A stretch of DNA of 64,000 nucleotides, taken from NCBI RefSeq assembly GCF_901905185.1, contig NZ_CABFMQ020000079.1:16765-80764 (forward strand). Reading direction: 5' to 3'. Shown here one piece after another: positions 1-11,647 of the stretch (its first letter is position 1; every line of letters starts with the position of its first letter). The notes under the pieces are model-generated. The model searched no databases and was not told the DNA's origin. It saw only the letters and a list, made by a program, of their open reading frames with translations. The translations under genes and the position numbers were made by a program. This DNA comes from Methylocella tundrae (GTDB taxonomy: Bacteria > Pseudomonadota > Alphaproteobacteria > Rhizobiales > Beijerinckiaceae).

Positions 1-966
1 CTCACCCGCACAACCTACATCGGTGAGCACAGGTTCAACACCCGCTCCCACAAGGACCGGGAGAAGAAGCCCGAGAGCGAGGTGGCGGTCATGGTCTGTC
101 CGTCGCTGATCGACCGCGAGAACTTCGACGCGGTGCAGGCCCGGCTCAAGGCCCGCGATCCCCGGATGACGCCGGCGCGCGTCACCAGCGGCCCCACCCT
201 CCTTACCGGCATCTGCTTCTGCGCCAAATGCGGGGGCGCGATGACCATGCGCACCGGCAAGGGTAGTGCGGGCGGCACATATCGTTATTACACCTGTTCG
301 ACCAAAGCCCGGCAGGGCAAGACCGGCTGCGAGGGCCGTTCGATCCCGATGGACCGGCTCGATCAACTGGTCGCGAGCCACCTGGAAGACCGCCTGCTTC
401 GGCCCGAGCGGCTGGAAACCATCCTCGCCAGTGTCCTCGACCGCCGCCAGGAGCGCACCGAGCGCCGCCGCGAGCACCTGGCCGAGTTGCACAAGCGGAT
501 CGCCGAGACCGACCAGCGCCTCAACCGGCTGTTCGACGCCATCGAGTCCGGCGTCGCCGACCTCGACGCCCCCGGCCTAAAGGAGCGTATCGCCGGCCTC
601 AAAGCGATTCGGGAACAGGCCAGCGCCGACGCCGAACGCGCCCAGGCCGCGCTCGACCACGCCGGCAATCAGGCCGTCAACCCCGATATGGTCAGAACCT
701 TCGCCCGCGCGGCCCGCCAGCGCATCCGGCTGGACAGCGGCGGCTACCGCCGCGATCACCTGCGCGCGCTGGCCCAGCGCGTCGAGGTTGCCGACACTGA
801 GGTCCGCATCATGGGATCGAAATCCGAACTGCTGCGCACCCTGGTCGCCGCCTCAGGCGGGAAGCCCGGCGTAGCCGGTGTTCAGAGTTCTGTACTGAAA
901 TGGCGCGCCCGACACGATTCGAACGTGTGGCCTCCACCTCCGGAGGGTGGCGCTCTATCCAGCTGA
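1..966 (+). CDS. Large serine recombinase, C-terminal part (5' truncated by window edge)
   Basis: The frame is open from base 1 and gives 321 residues without a start. The N-terminal catalytic resolvase domain lies outside the window. What is visible is the end of the recombinase domain, a zinc beta-ribbon (Cys-x-x-Cys in CFCAKCGG, then the later Cys pair around YYTCS and KTGC), and a long Arg/Glu-rich coiled coil at about residues 130-225. This is the usual layout of phage- or ICE-type large serine integrases. The last 22 codons read through the antisense strand of the tRNA-Arg gene at 901-977 and stop inside it. An integrase whose 3' end meets the 3' end of a tRNA gene suggests that the tRNA marks one end of an integrated element extending left of the window. 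Confidence 0.85.
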   Translation, partial: LTRTTYIGEHRFNTRSHKDREKKPESEVAVMVCPSLIDRENFDAVQARLKARDPRMTPARVTSGPTLLTGICFCAKCGGAMTMRTGKGSAGGTYRYYTCSTKARQGKTGCEGRSIPMDRLDQLVASHLEDRLLRPERLETILASVLDRRQERTERRREHLAELHKRIAETDQRLNRLFDAIESGVADLDAPGLKERIAGLKAIREQASADAERAQAALDHAGNQAVNPDMVRTFARAARQRIRLDSGGYRRDHLRALAQRVEVADTEVRIMGSKSELLRTLVAASGGKPGVAGVQSSVLKWRARHDSNVWPPPPEGGALSS

Positions 967-977
967 GCTACGGGCGC
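901..977 (-). tRNA. tRNA-Arg (anticodon CCG)
   Basis: The complementary strand folds as a complete cloverleaf. The acceptor stem GCGCCCG pairs with CGGGCGC, the D-stem GCTC pairs with GAGC, the anticodon stem CCACC pairs with GGTGG around loop CTCCGGA (anticodon CCG, codon CGG), and the T-stem ACACG pairs with CGTGT around TTCGAAT. The discriminator is G and the CCA end is encoded. The 3' end overlaps the end of the serine recombinase frame. Short open frames over this stretch are antisense translations of the tRNA and are not genes. Confidence 0.95.
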
Positions 978-1215
978 ATCTCACATTGCCTAGTCCGACC
1001 GACCGCTGCAGGTCAACGCACTCGACAATCCAATTCTCAAAACCCCAGCAACCTCGCTGGATTGCTACGCCCGAGTCCGCTGTGCCTTTCCGGAAGCTGC
1101 TTACGCGGTGCTTACGCGGAAAATTGTCGGCCTTGGGTGGTACGCTGAGGCTAACTTAACAAACTGACTTTACGCGTCTTTCTTCATCATACTCAAAACA
1201 CAGCATCCTTGACAT

Positions 1216-1259
<44 letters not shown>

Positions 1260-1694
1260 ATCAGAGATCGAAGGCTTGCGCCTTGATTGTCCCCTTAGCG
1301 GCGCAATGCGACGCTACCCTTAGCCGATTTCGCAGCCTTTCGCCAAGCCATATCGGCGCTGGAAAGGCAAATTATGGTCAAAGCAGGCGCGGGGGGCGGC
1401 TTGCAATCCCTGGCCCGCTCCCACTTGACGGAAGCAATCTGGTCGCGACCGCGCGACGCCGTCGCATCCGGAAACAAAAGGACAGCGTCGCTTCAGCTTC
1501 GAAGCCGCGCTCGCAACAGCCATGGCGAAACGAACGGTTGGCTAACCTTCGCGTGTCGCCCGCGCTAGTGCTGGGCCAGCAACGACCTGCCGCGCCGCCG
1601 GCTCACATGCTTGCCGCATAGAAACCCCTGCACGCGTATTGTACAGTCCAGCAATCAGCTCTCGCGCAGCAGATATGATTATGCCGTCGTTCTG
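1260..1694. other. Intergenic stretch, no gene recognised
   Basis: The few open frames here are short, start late and have no family resemblance or convincing ribosome binding site. There is no tRNA, hairpin plus T-run or long repeat. The stretch may be the residue of the integration event recorded by the neighbouring tRNA fragment, but nothing in it proves that. Confidence 0.5.
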
Positions 1695-1883
1695 CTAATG
1701 TATAGTTGGGAATGAGGACTCGCCGCGGAGTTTGACGATTTCGTCCTTGAGGTGGAGTTTCCGGCGTTTCAATTCGGCCAATTTCAGCTCGTCGGTGGCA
1801 GGATGAACCAGAGCCTTCTCGATTTCTTTCTCAAGAGCCTCATGGCGCTGCTCGAGCGCGACCAAATGATTTTCGAGTGACAT
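1695..1883 (-). CDS. DUF465/YdcH family small protein
   Basis: 62 residues, almost all charged alpha-helix with heptad-like spacing and the family signature L-x-x-L-K-R-R-K-L-x-L-K-D-E-I near the middle. DUF465 (YdcH) proteins are small cytoplasmic helical-hairpin proteins without an established biochemical role. The ATG start is decided by a near-perfect AAGGAG seven bases upstream. A second member of the same family is encoded divergently at 2138-2356. Confidence 0.85.
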   Translation of the reverse strand: MSLENHLVALEQRHEALEKEIEKALVHPATDELKLAELKRRKLHLKDEIVKLRGESSFPTIH

Positions 1884-2137
1884 GCAGAACTCCTTGTTGA
1901 AGTCTTCGCACAGGAACAGTGTGCCACAGGATTTCCATTTCGCGAAGGGTTTCGTGACAGCCTGACGTAAATTTCATGAAGAAGCCGTGGCGCATTTTCC
2001 GCGACGGCCTCCGCCATTGCGCTTGCCGCGGGCGGGCGGCCACCCTATTTTCGCGCATCGGATGAAGCTTGGCTTTGGGTTTCGCCTTTCGAGGGATTCG
2101 ACGATCAAAGCTGTTGAAGTCCAAGGGTGCTGAAATC

Positions 2138-2356
2138 ATGACGGACAAGGTGAGCGAGGCGGACCGCGCGTCGTTGCAGGCTGAGCTCGAGCATTTGCGT
2201 CAGGAACATCGCGATCTTGACGTCGCGATCGAAGCTCTCCTCCATCTTGGCGCGGCCGATCAGCTTCAGATTCAGCGGCTCAAGAAACGCAAGCTTATTC
2301 TGCGCGACCGCTTATTCTTTATCGAGGATCAGCTGACGCCGGACATTATCGCCTGA
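2138..2356 (+). CDS. DUF465/YdcH family small protein (second copy)
   Basis: 72 residues with the same helical-hairpin plan as the protein at 1695-1883: Leu/Glu-rich first helix, a short turn, then the L-K-K-R-K-L-x-L-R-D-R-L signature. The ATG at 2138 is chosen because the frame upstream of it is Arg-rich and unlike the family, while the residues from MTDKVSEADR onward match the usual length. The two YdcH genes are divergent and share the 254-bp spacer between them. No function is claimed. Confidence 0.8.
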   Translation: MTDKVSEADRASLQAELEHLRQEHRDLDVAIEALLHLGAADQLQIQRLKKRKLILRDRLFFIEDQLTPDIIA

Positions 2357-2374
2357 CCTTGCTCGCTTAAGCCT

Positions 2375-3079
2375 TCAAAGCTTCTGCAGTCGCGCAAGCG
2401 TAAACAGGCCGAATGGCGCGAGCCGGCGTCGTTCGAGCAGCCTGACCGACCGGTTAGCAGCGATCCAGTCGCCGAGAATCGACCATTGAAATCCAGGCCG
2501 CCAGCCAAGGTCCGCGCTGCGCAGGCTGAGCCAGGATTCGATCCAGGCCATTGGGCCTTTCGCGGCGCCAATGTGATTGACGAGGATGATTTCGCCGCCC
2601 CGCTTCACCACGCGGACCAGTTCGTCGAGCGTTGCGTGAGGCTCCGGTACGACAGTCAGGACATAGGGTGCGACGACGGCGTCAAAATGCGCGTCCGGAA
2701 AGGCAAGCCGCATCGCGTCCATGACGATGAGGCCTTCGACATTGGCCAGCGCTTTCGCCGAGACGCGCCGCTGCGCCCGCCGCAGCATGGGTTCGGAGAG
2801 ATCGACGCCGATCAGATGGGTGCGCCGGTCGAACATCGGCAGTTCGAGTCCGGTGCCAACGCCGACGTCGAGAACGCGCCCGCCCGGACGTTCGGCCGCG
2901 GCCGCCGCCGCCTGGCGCCCCGGCCGCAGCACGAGCGCGAAGACGAGATCATAGATGGGCGCCCAGCGCGCATAAGATGATTTCACGTGAATATTGTCGA
3001 GAACGGCCGCATCCGCGGCAGCGGGCGCGTAAACGGCCTCGAGGGCGCTCGCCTGCCCCGAATGGTTCTGCTCTGTCAA
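2375..3079 (-). CDS. Class I SAM-dependent methyltransferase, PmtA-like
   Basis: 234 residues with a Rossmann-fold methyltransferase: motif I VLDVGVGTGLELP at about residue 69, acidic GVDLS at the end of beta-2, and VKRGGEIILVNH as the post-motif. The order and the segment YARWAPIYDLVF near the N-terminus resemble alphaproteobacterial phosphatidylethanolamine N-methyltransferases of the Pmt type, which make phosphatidylcholine precursors at the membrane. The substrate is inferred; a ubiquinone-type or other small-molecule methyltransferase remains possible. The only plausible start is a TTG at 3079, preceded by a G-rich stretch. It converges with the YdcH gene at 2138-2356. Confidence 0.7.
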   Translation of the reverse strand: MTEQNHSGQASALEAVYAPAAADAAVLDNIHVKSSYARWAPIYDLVFALVLRPGRQAAAAAAERPGGRVLDVGVGTGLELPMFDRRTHLIGVDLSEPMLRRAQRRVSAKALANVEGLIVMDAMRLAFPDAHFDAVVAPYVLTVVPEPHATLDELVRVVKRGGEIILVNHIGAAKGPMAWIESWLSLRSADLGWRPGFQWSILGDWIAANRSVRLLERRRLAPFGLFTLARLQKL

Positions 3080-3174
3080 AGGCCCATCCCCCAGCTGCGC
3101 CCGGAGCCATGCTAGCCGAAGCCCAGCCCCAACGTTAGTCAGTGTTGAAATTCACGCGCTGAACCTCTCGGCCA

Positions 3175-4437
3175 TTAAAGCTGAGCAGGCTCGACCTGTA
3201 TATCCGCAGATTCCCAAGGATGGAGCCGAGGCGCAGCTTCCGTCGAGCTGATAAAGCCGCCGCCCAAAACCCGCGCCTGCGGCTGGTCGGACGCATAAAA
3301 AACACAGGCCTGGCCCGGCGACACGCCGTCTTCGTCATTGGCGAATTCGACGAAGGCGTCTTCGCCCCGGAGGTAAAGGATTCCCGGGACCGGGGGGCGC
3401 GTCGAGCGCACCTGCACGAAAATAGGCCGGCCCGCGGCGGGAATATCGGTCAGGGAGCCATCACCGATCCAGTTCAGCGCGCGCAAATGCGCCCGACGCG
3501 TGGCCAGCGCCTCGCGCGGCCCCACGACGACACGCGCCTGCGCGGCGTCAAGCTTGACGACGAACAAAGGCTCGCCGGCGTTGGTTCCGCCGAGCCCAAG
3601 GCCGCGTCTCTGGCCGATAGTGTAATGAATCACGCCCGCATGGCGGCCGAGCACGCGGCCATCGACGTGGACGATATCGCCCGGAACGGCGGCGCCCGGG
3701 GACAGCCGTTCGATGAGGTCGCTATATTTGCCGTTTGGGATGAAACAGATGTCCTGGCTGTCGGCCTTGTCGGCGACAATCAGGCCGAACCGCCGCGCCA
3801 GCGCCCGCACCTGCGTCTTCGTCATGTCCCCCAAGGGGAAACGCAGGAGCTGGAGCTGCGGCTTTGTCGTCGCGAACAGGAAATAGCTCTGATCGCGGGC
3901 GCTGTCGAAGGCGCGATACAGCGCCCGCTCGCCGGCCTCGTCGCCTCTTGTCGAGACATAATGGCCGGTCGCGAGCACATCCGCGCCAAGACCGAGCGCG
4001 GTCTCGAACAAATCAGCGAATTTCAGCTCGCTGTTGCAGGAAACGCAGGGAATTGGCGTTTCGCCGGTGGCGTAGCTGTGGGCGAAAGGATCAATGACCT
4101 TTTCGCGAAAGCGCTCTTCATAATCCAGGACGTAATGGGGAATGCCGAGGCGGGCCGCGACGAGACGCGCGTCATGAATATCCTGACCCGCGCAGCAAGC
4201 TCCCTTCCTGTGAACCGCCTCACCGTGATCGTAAAGCTGCATGGTCACGGCGATGACGTCATAGCCCTGCTCCTTAAGGAGCGCCGCGACCACGGAGGAA
4301 TCGACCCCGCCCGACATTGCAACGACGACGCGGGTCTCGGCAGGCGTTTTCGCAAGGCCAAGCGAATTGAGCGCATTGGAATTGGCGCGCTCGTTCGCCG
4401 CTGGCGGAGGACTTAGATTCATGTCGCCATCGCTCAT
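3175..4437 (-). CDS. mnmA: tRNA-specific 2-thiouridylase MnmA
   Basis: 420 residues. MnmA activates U34 of tRNA-Lys, -Glu and -Gln with ATP and inserts sulfur to give the 2-thio group. The PP-loop [15 protein letters not shown] lies near the N-terminus. The two catalytic cysteines are seen in TPIPCVSCN and [12 protein letters not shown], and the C-terminal beta-barrel ends normally. The start at 4437 leaves a short extension of about 35 residues before the PP-loop; ATG at 4422 is an alternative. The upstream frame to 4488 is Arg-rich and was excluded. Confidence 0.95.
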   Translation of the reverse strand: MSDGDMNLSPPPAANERANSNALNSLGLAKTPAETRVVVAMSGGVDSSVVAALLKEQGYDVIAVTMQLYDHGEAVHRKGACCAGQDIHDARLVAARLGIPHYVLDYEERFREKVIDPFAHSYATGETPIPCVSCNSELKFADLFETALGLGADVLATGHYVSTRGDEAGERALYRAFDSARDQSYFLFATTKPQLQLLRFPLGDMTKTQVRALARRFGLIVADKADSQDICFIPNGKYSDLIERLSPGAAVPGDIVHVDGRVLGRHAGVIHYTIGQRRGLGLGGTNAGEPLFVVKLDAAQARVVVGPREALATRRAHLRALNWIGDGSLTDIPAAGRPIFVQVRSTRPPVPGILYLRGEDAFVEFANDEDGVSPGQACVFYASDQPQARVLGGGFISSTEAAPRLHPWESADIQVEPAQL

Positions 4438-4886
4438 TCGATCTTGCCGCCGCAGACGATTCTCCCCGGGCCAATGGCTGAGCGGCAATCGTCGAATGAC
4501 CGCCGCGCCTGGTTCAACTCACCGATTCAACACCCGACCCCGGCCGTTCTGAGCCGCCCGTAACGCCCGTCCAAGACGAGGCGCGTCTACCACCTCATAT
4601 AGCCTCTTCACCGCTCGGCGCAATGTCGCAGAGGAGCCGCCCCAGCGAGGTTTTCCGCGCGGCTGAAGCAGCCAGCGCGCAAGTCCCGTCGCCCGGCTCT
4701 CCGTAACGTAACGCCGCGAACGTTTCAAGTTGACACGAAATTCGATGCTTTTCCAAGAAATTCTACAATAATCGCGGTCGAGTAATGACGAATTGTTAAC
4801 AAAACAACGATGTGCGTTTAGGCAAATCTTAAAACACAGGTCCTATGTTGAGCTCTACCAAGCAGTCAGATCGGTGAGTTTTAATT
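4438..4886. promoter_or_regulatory. Divergent promoter region between mnmA and sciP
   Basis: About 450 bp without a credible gene. The half next to mnmA is GC-rich. From about 4735 it becomes AT-rich, as expected for the sciP promoter. TTAA half-sites occur at 4796-4799 and 4828-4831. CtrA binds TTAA pairs, and sciP belongs to the CtrA circuit in other alphaproteobacteria, but the seven-base spacing of a full CtrA box is not present, so this is only a weak hint. Confidence 0.4.
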
Positions 4887-5162
4887 ATGGCCGAACCCAA
4901 TCGTCATCGCGCGAAATATGTCATCGGCCCGGACGGGAGCCCTTTGACAGTAGCCGATTTGCCGCCGCCTAGCACGAAGCGATGGGTGATCCGGCGCAAA
5001 GCTGAAGTCGTCGCCGCTGTGCGCGGCGGCCTATTGTCCTTAGAGGAAGCCTGCAATCGCTATACTTTGACAGTCGATGAATTCCTCTCATGGCAAATGT
5101 CGATCGACCAGCACGGCCTCGCCGGACTGCGCACAACCCGGATTCAACAGTATCGACTATAG
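4887..5162 (+). CDS. sciP: CtrA inhibitor SciP (DUF1153)
   Basis: 91 residues, the usual length. SciP is a small helix-turn-helix protein conserved in alphaproteobacteria. In Caulobacter it binds the master regulator CtrA and blocks transcription of CtrA-dependent promoters in G1. The family core is plainly present: YVIGPDGSPLT, then LPPPSTKRWVIRRKAEVVAAV, then the recognition-helix part around LSLEEACNRY and FLSWQ. It stands alone between mnmA and ispZ. Its TAG stop at 5160-5162 is the first part of the terminator/repeat motif TAGAGCATGATC. Confidence 0.93.
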   Translation: MAEPNRHRAKYVIGPDGSPLTVADLPPPSTKRWVIRRKAEVVAAVRGGLLSLEEACNRYTLTVDEFLSWQMSIDQHGLAGLRTTRIQQYRL

Positions 5163-5200
5163 AGCATGATCGCTTCAAATCGGAGTGATCATGCTTTTTT
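5163..5200 (+). terminator. Rho-independent terminator of sciP
   Basis: A perfect 9-bp stem, AGCATGATC (5163-5171) with GATCATGCT (5187-5195), a 15-base loop and then six T residues. It begins directly at the sciP stop codon. The arm sequence (TAG)AGCATGATC is shared with the palindromic repeat family seen at 23.5, 24.4 and 46.7 kb, so this may be a member of that family acting as a terminator. Confidence 0.85.
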
Positions 5201-5270
5201 ATTTGCGGTTATTGTTCCATACTCGCTGCCTGCTGAACGGGCTAGCGTTAGATCGGTAATCTTCATCTGA

Positions 5271-5972
5271 CTAGAAATGTTCGGGCGCCTTTTCCGCTTC
5301 TTCCTCATCCAATTTATTGCGCATGATGAATGGCAACTGAGCCAGCGTGAACAGAAAAACCAGAATGAAGAGACCGGGAAACTTGAAGGCGACCCACACA
5401 TTGGTCGCCTGGGTTCGCCAAACGATTTCGTTCATGGCGGCCAGCACGAGAAAAAACGTCGCCCAGCGCAAAGTCAGCACGCGCCATCCGTCTTCGGTCA
5501 GGGCCATCGCATGATCAAACAGGATCGGCAGCACCGGCCGATTGAAGGCAAGGCCGCCAAACAGCGCGGCGCTGAAGCAGACGTAAAGCACAGTCGGCTT
5601 CATTTTGATGAAAGTGGCGTCATGCAAATAGAGCGTCAGCGCGCCGAACGCGACGGCGAGCACAGCCGTCATCAATGGCACGAACGGAATACGGCGCGTC
5701 AAGAAAAATGAAGCGATAAGGGCGACTACGACCGCCGCCATCAGCACCAGCGTCGCGATGAAAAGGCCGGCGCTGTCACCCGACAGGACGGATGCTGGAA
5801 GAAAAGGCGCAACGATCGGCTCAAACACCTTGGGCCGCGCATTGGCGAAGAAAAAGAGCGCCAGCGGTCCTAGTTCCAGAGTGAGCTTGACCCAGGCGTT
5901 TTGCGGCTTTCCGCGGCCTCCGGCTTTTTCGGCCGCCTTCAGATCGGAGTTTTGCTTCAACATTTCGCTCAT
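5271..5972 (-). CDS. ispZ: Septation protein A / YciB family inner-membrane protein
   Basis: 233 residues with five to six hydrophobic segments beginning at LTLELGPLALFFFANARP, the family signature. YciB/IspZ proteins are inner-membrane proteins linked to cell-envelope synthesis and septation; the exact activity is not settled. Other conserved parts are FIKMKPTVLYVCFSAALFGG and the MNEIVWR segment near residue 180. The C-terminus is short, acidic and cytoplasmic. It converges with sciP. A few N-terminal residues before the first membrane segment are charged and of uncertain start. Confidence 0.9.
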   Translation of the reverse strand: MSEMLKQNSDLKAAEKAGGRGKPQNAWVKLTLELGPLALFFFANARPKVFEPIVAPFLPASVLSGDSAGLFIATLVLMAAVVVALIASFFLTRRIPFVPLMTAVLAVAFGALTLYLHDATFIKMKPTVLYVCFSAALFGGLAFNRPVLPILFDHAMALTEDGWRVLTLRWATFFLVLAAMNEIVWRTQATNVWVAFKFPGLFILVFLFTLAQLPFIMRNKLDEEEAEKAPEHF

Positions 5973-6011
5973 GCGCCGGATATTCCGTGTTCGGTTTCTC
6001 GTCGCTCTGGT

Positions 6012-6061
6012 CTAAAGCATAGCCCCGAAAAGTTGGAGACTTTTTGGAAAAGGCTATGCGT
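6012..6061. repeat. Diverged palindromic repeat unit
   Basis: GCATAGCC and GGCTATGC form the outer arms, with CCGAAAAGTTGGAGACTTTTTGG between them. The same architecture (GCATGAT, then CCGAAAAGTCTGCAACTTTTCGG, then ATGCT) is found at 24461-24506 and in inverted orientation at 46732-46777. It lies between the ispZ promoter side and the end of the RMD1 gene and begins with TAAAGCAT, like the TAGAGCAT ends of the other copies. Confidence 0.6.
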
Positions 6062-6180
6062 CGCAGAAAAGCGTAGCCCTGAGAAGTCGTGAGCGTCAGG
6101 ACGACGCGACGCTGTGAAAAAAAAGCGTCATGGAAGGAAGCAAGTTCTCAAAGGAACGCGCCGGCCAGGCGATGAGCGCG

Positions 6181-7002
6181 CTAATGCTTCAAAAAACCCA
6201 TCTGGACAAGGCTGAGGAAGATTTCCGCTACGATCAGAATGACGATCGTCGCCTCCAGCCTCGTCGCGCGGTCGGCGTCGAGAATGTCCGTCAGAATGCG
6301 CGCGGTCTCGACGATCATGTCGAGCTTGCGCGTCAATGTTTCGGCGCGCTCCTTCAATTCATATTCATCTTCGAGACGCGCGTAGAGCCGCTCGAGGTCT
6401 GGCCGATCCCATAATACGTCCGGCTTTTCCTCGACGGCGACGCGGCCGGAGACGCGGTGTTGCACCAAAAGGGTCTGGCCGATCAGTTTCAGCATCGATC
6501 GCCGTTTCCAGGGCGGCCGGCCGCTGCGTGCGAGGCTGGCGGCGAAAGGCTCGATAATGTCGAAGACGGCGTTGACTTCACGCTCGTCGCGGCCGAGCGA
6601 GACCGTTTTCGCGAGCGCATCGGCCACGACGAGAACACGCTGTTCCGACAGGTCCTTCATCGCTATGGCGCCGCCGGGCGGGATCTTGTCATCGAAATCG
6701 GGGGAGATTTCGAGCACGGCGGATTCGTCATCGATATGCTCATGCGGACCGGAAACCCGCAGTTTCACCTGTTTCAGGACGTCGTCTTCCTCGAGCGGGG
6801 ACAGGCCGATCATCACGGCGACGCCGAAACGGTACAGCGCGACGAAGCCATTGCCGCCGACATGGAAAGCGAGCGGATTGGCCGAGATCATATCCGATCG
6901 TTCGAGCCCCGCGGGGTCGATCCGGTCGCCGAGGAGGAGCGCCCGCGCGGTGACGCGGCGGATCGGCGCTGAAGCCGGGGCCGTCGTTTGAATGCTGGTC
7001 AT
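6181..7002 (-). CDS. RMD1/DUF155 family protein
   Basis: 273 residues. The family joins the yeast mitochondrial/meiotic Rmd proteins and bacterial YagE-type proteins; the bacterial function is unknown. A soluble N-terminal region contains the conserved V-A-L-Y-R-F-G-V motif. The C-terminus has the family hallmark: a helical stretch, DLERLYARLEDEYELKERAETLTRKL, then a final hydrophobic helix (IVILIVAEIFLSLVQMGF) that should anchor it in the membrane. A single gene with no operon partner. Confidence 0.85.
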   Translation of the reverse strand: MTSIQTTAPASAPIRRVTARALLLGDRIDPAGLERSDMISANPLAFHVGGNGFVALYRFGVAVMIGLSPLEEDDVLKQVKLRVSGPHEHIDDESAVLEISPDFDDKIPPGGAIAMKDLSEQRVLVVADALAKTVSLGRDEREVNAVFDIIEPFAASLARSGRPPWKRRSMLKLIGQTLLVQHRVSGRVAVEEKPDVLWDRPDLERLYARLEDEYELKERAETLTRKLDMIVETARILTDILDADRATRLEATIVILIVAEIFLSLVQMGFLKH

Positions 7003-7125
7003 GGTCGGAACCTAGCTGAGCCGGGGCGGATTGGAAAGAAACCCTCCGACGCCGCACGGCGGCGGCGCGACGCCTCCAAAGCTATCTCCATATTATGTGA
7101 CGCTTTTAGAACCGCCCGATCAAGC

Positions 7126-7881
7126 TCAGCGGGAGGCAAGCCCGAGACGACGGGCGAGATCGCCAATGCCTGCGGCGGCGAGATCAACTGGAACGAGCGG
7201 ACGCGCCTCTCCCGCGCCACCCGTTCCGAACTCATCCGGGCGCGCGATATGCGCGGTCCGAAGGCCACACGCCGCGGCGGCGGCAAGATCCGAACTATGC
7301 GTCGCCACCATCAGACAGGCGCTCGGCGGCAAGTCGAGAGCTGCGGCCGCTTTCAGGTAAACCCCCGGCTTTGGCTTGTAATCGCCGGCGAATTCGGCTC
7401 CGAAGATGGCGTCGAAAACGAAATCATTATGCCGCGCGAGATCGACGAGCAGCGAAATATTGCCGTTCGACATCGGCGCGAGGATGTATGCTTCGCGCAG
7501 CTTCGCGAGTCCGCGGGCCGCATCGGGCCAGGCGGGCAGCCTGTGCCAGGCGAGGTTCAGCGCGGTCAGCGCGTCTTCCGGCGCGCCTTCGAGACCGAAG
7601 CGCGGCAGGATGCGGTCGAGGTTGCGGCGGTGGATCACGTCGAGCTTCGAGAAGGGGATGCGGCCCGAGCGGACCTCCTCCATGCCGGTTTGATATTCGC
7701 CGCGCCAGGCGTCCGCGAAGGCCAGCCAGTCCAGGGCGTAGCCGAAAGGAGTTAGGATGGCCTCCGCCTGCGAGGCGACACCGCCGCGCCAGTCAACCAG
7801 CGTGCCGAACACGTCGAAAAACAGGGCTTTGACAGCGAGAAACCCGGACGCCGTCCGGCTCGAACCTATGCTATGCGCCAT
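7126..7881 (-). CDS. HAD superfamily, haloacid dehalogenase type II-like hydrolase
   Basis: 251 residues. The HAD motifs are in order: motif I FFDVFGTLVDWR with the nucleophilic Asp and the general acid position replaced by F-G-T as in type II dehalogenases, motif II SNGN, motif III lysine in YKPKPGVYL, and motif IV around VATHSSDLAAA. Type II members hydrolyse short L-2-haloacids, but many act on other substrates. The GTG at 7902 adds seven residues; the ATG at 7881 with AGGA upstream is preferred. Transcribed away from the ilv leader region. Confidence 0.85.
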   Translation of the reverse strand: MAHSIGSSRTASGFLAVKALFFDVFGTLVDWRGGVASQAEAILTPFGYALDWLAFADAWRGEYQTGMEEVRSGRIPFSKLDVIHRRNLDRILPRFGLEGAPEDALTALNLAWHRLPAWPDAARGLAKLREAYILAPMSNGNISLLVDLARHNDFVFDAIFGAEFAGDYKPKPGVYLKAAAALDLPPSACLMVATHSSDLAAAAACGLRTAHIARPDEFGTGGAGEARPLVPVDLAAAGIGDLARRLGLASR

Positions 7882-8018
7882 GCGCCCGATTCCTATACTC
7901 ACCGCTTTTCATCGCCAATCGCTTTTCTGCGCGGCGCGCGATTTTGGGTACTACAGGCATATTGACGCTGAAGCCGCGCTCGGATATAGAACGCGGCACT
8001 CTTGTTAGAGGATGCATT

Positions 8019-8069
8019 GTGACATTTCTTCTCATCGTATCTTGCGCGTCGGAGATGGGACGGAGATAA
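8019..8069 (+). CDS. ilv leader peptide (attenuation control)
   Basis: A 16-codon frame starts at GTG 8019 with AGAGGA six bases upstream and reads MTFLLIVSCASEMGRR. It contains a run of branched-chain codons (CTT CTC ATC GTA: Leu Leu Ile Val). It ends inside the first of two hairpins, with a T-tailed terminator about 30 bases further, directly before ilvB. That is the standard arrangement for attenuation by charged Leu/Ile/Val-tRNA supply. The frame is too short to be recognised by homology; the argument is position and codon content. Confidence 0.75.
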   Translation: MTFLLIVSCASEMGRR

Positions 8070-8120
8070 CTCCGTTATCCCTATCTGGCGCATGTCCGAG
8101 GCCCTGAGGGGCCTTTTTTA
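8065..8120 (+). promoter_or_regulatory. ilvBHC attenuator: hairpin plus terminator
   Basis: GATAAC-TCC-GTTATC (8065-8079) forms a hairpin that overlaps the leader-peptide stop codon. AGGCCC-TGAG-GGGCCT (8099-8114) followed by six T residues is a compact intrinsic terminator. Both lie between the leader frame and ilvB at 8195. When ribosomes stall on the Leu-Leu-Ile-Val codons the first hairpin would be disturbed and read-through favoured. The alternative antiterminator pairing was not worked out in full. Confidence 0.75.
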
Positions 8121-8194
8121 TTGTCCGCAAACCTAACCTCTCGCATGCCTGACTGATCGCAAGTCGAACCATTCGAGTGTATCCGGAGCAAATT

Positions 8195-9952
<1,758 letters not shown>

Positions 9953-9957
9953 AGGCG

Positions 9958-10521
9958 ATGAATGCTTTGACAAACACTCCAGTCGCTCCTCTTTCGCCCT
10001 ATTCCTCGGCGATCGGCAAATCGAACATCGAGACGCATACGCTCTCCGTGCTCGTCGACAACGAGCCGGGCGTGCTCGCCCGCGTCGTCGGCCTCTTCTC
10101 CGGCCGCGGCTACAATATCGAGAGTCTGACCGTCGCCGAGGTGGTGCAGTCGGAGCATTTGTCGCGCATCACAATCGTGACGTCCGGAACGCCGGTTGCG
10201 ATCGAGCAGATCGGCCATCAGCTGGAGCGGCTGGTGCCGATCCACAAGGTCACCGACCTCACCTTGCGCGGCGGCTCCGTCGAGCGCGAGCTGGCGATGA
10301 TCAAGGTCGCCGGCAAGGGCGCCGACCGCGAGGAGGCGCTGCGCCTCGCCGACGCGTTCCGCGCCCGCGTGGTCGACGCCTCGATCGAGAGTTTTGTGTT
10401 CGAGCTGACGGGCGCCGTCGACAAGATCAATCAGTTCATCGAGCTGATGCGGCCGATCGGTCTCGTCGAAGTGTCCCGCACCGGCGTCGCCGCGATCTCG
10501 CGCGGCCCGCAGCCGATGTGA
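9958..10521 (+). CDS. ilvH: Acetolactate synthase, small (regulatory) subunit
   Basis: 187 residues. It binds IlvB, raises its activity and gives feedback inhibition by valine. The N-terminal ACT domain is clear (HTLSVLVDNEPGVLARVVGLFSGRGYNIESLTV), followed by the C-terminal ALS_ss_C domain (VDKINQFIELMRPIGLVEVSRTGVAAISRG). The gene starts five bases after ilvB, so the two are cotranscribed. About 20 residues precede the ACT domain, slightly more than in enterobacterial homologues. Confidence 0.97.
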   Translation: MNALTNTPVAPLSPYSSAIGKSNIETHTLSVLVDNEPGVLARVVGLFSGRGYNIESLTVAEVVQSEHLSRITIVTSGTPVAIEQIGHQLERLVPIHKVTDLTLRGGSVERELAMIKVAGKGADREEALRLADAFRARVVDASIESFVFELTGAVDKINQFIELMRPIGLVEVSRTGVAAISRGPQPM

Positions 10522-10534
10522 AAGCTCGGAATGA

Positions 10535-11647
<1,113 letters not shown>

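Noticed and set aside
900..1148. Open frame beginning MARPTRFERVASTSGGW
   Set aside because: It is an antisense translation of the tRNA-Arg gene at 901-977; this peptide pattern is a well-known misannotation.
3220..4416. 398-codon plus-strand frame across mnmA
   Set aside because: Exact antisense of mnmA with charged, low-complexity composition and no family motif; a shadow of high-GC coding sequence.
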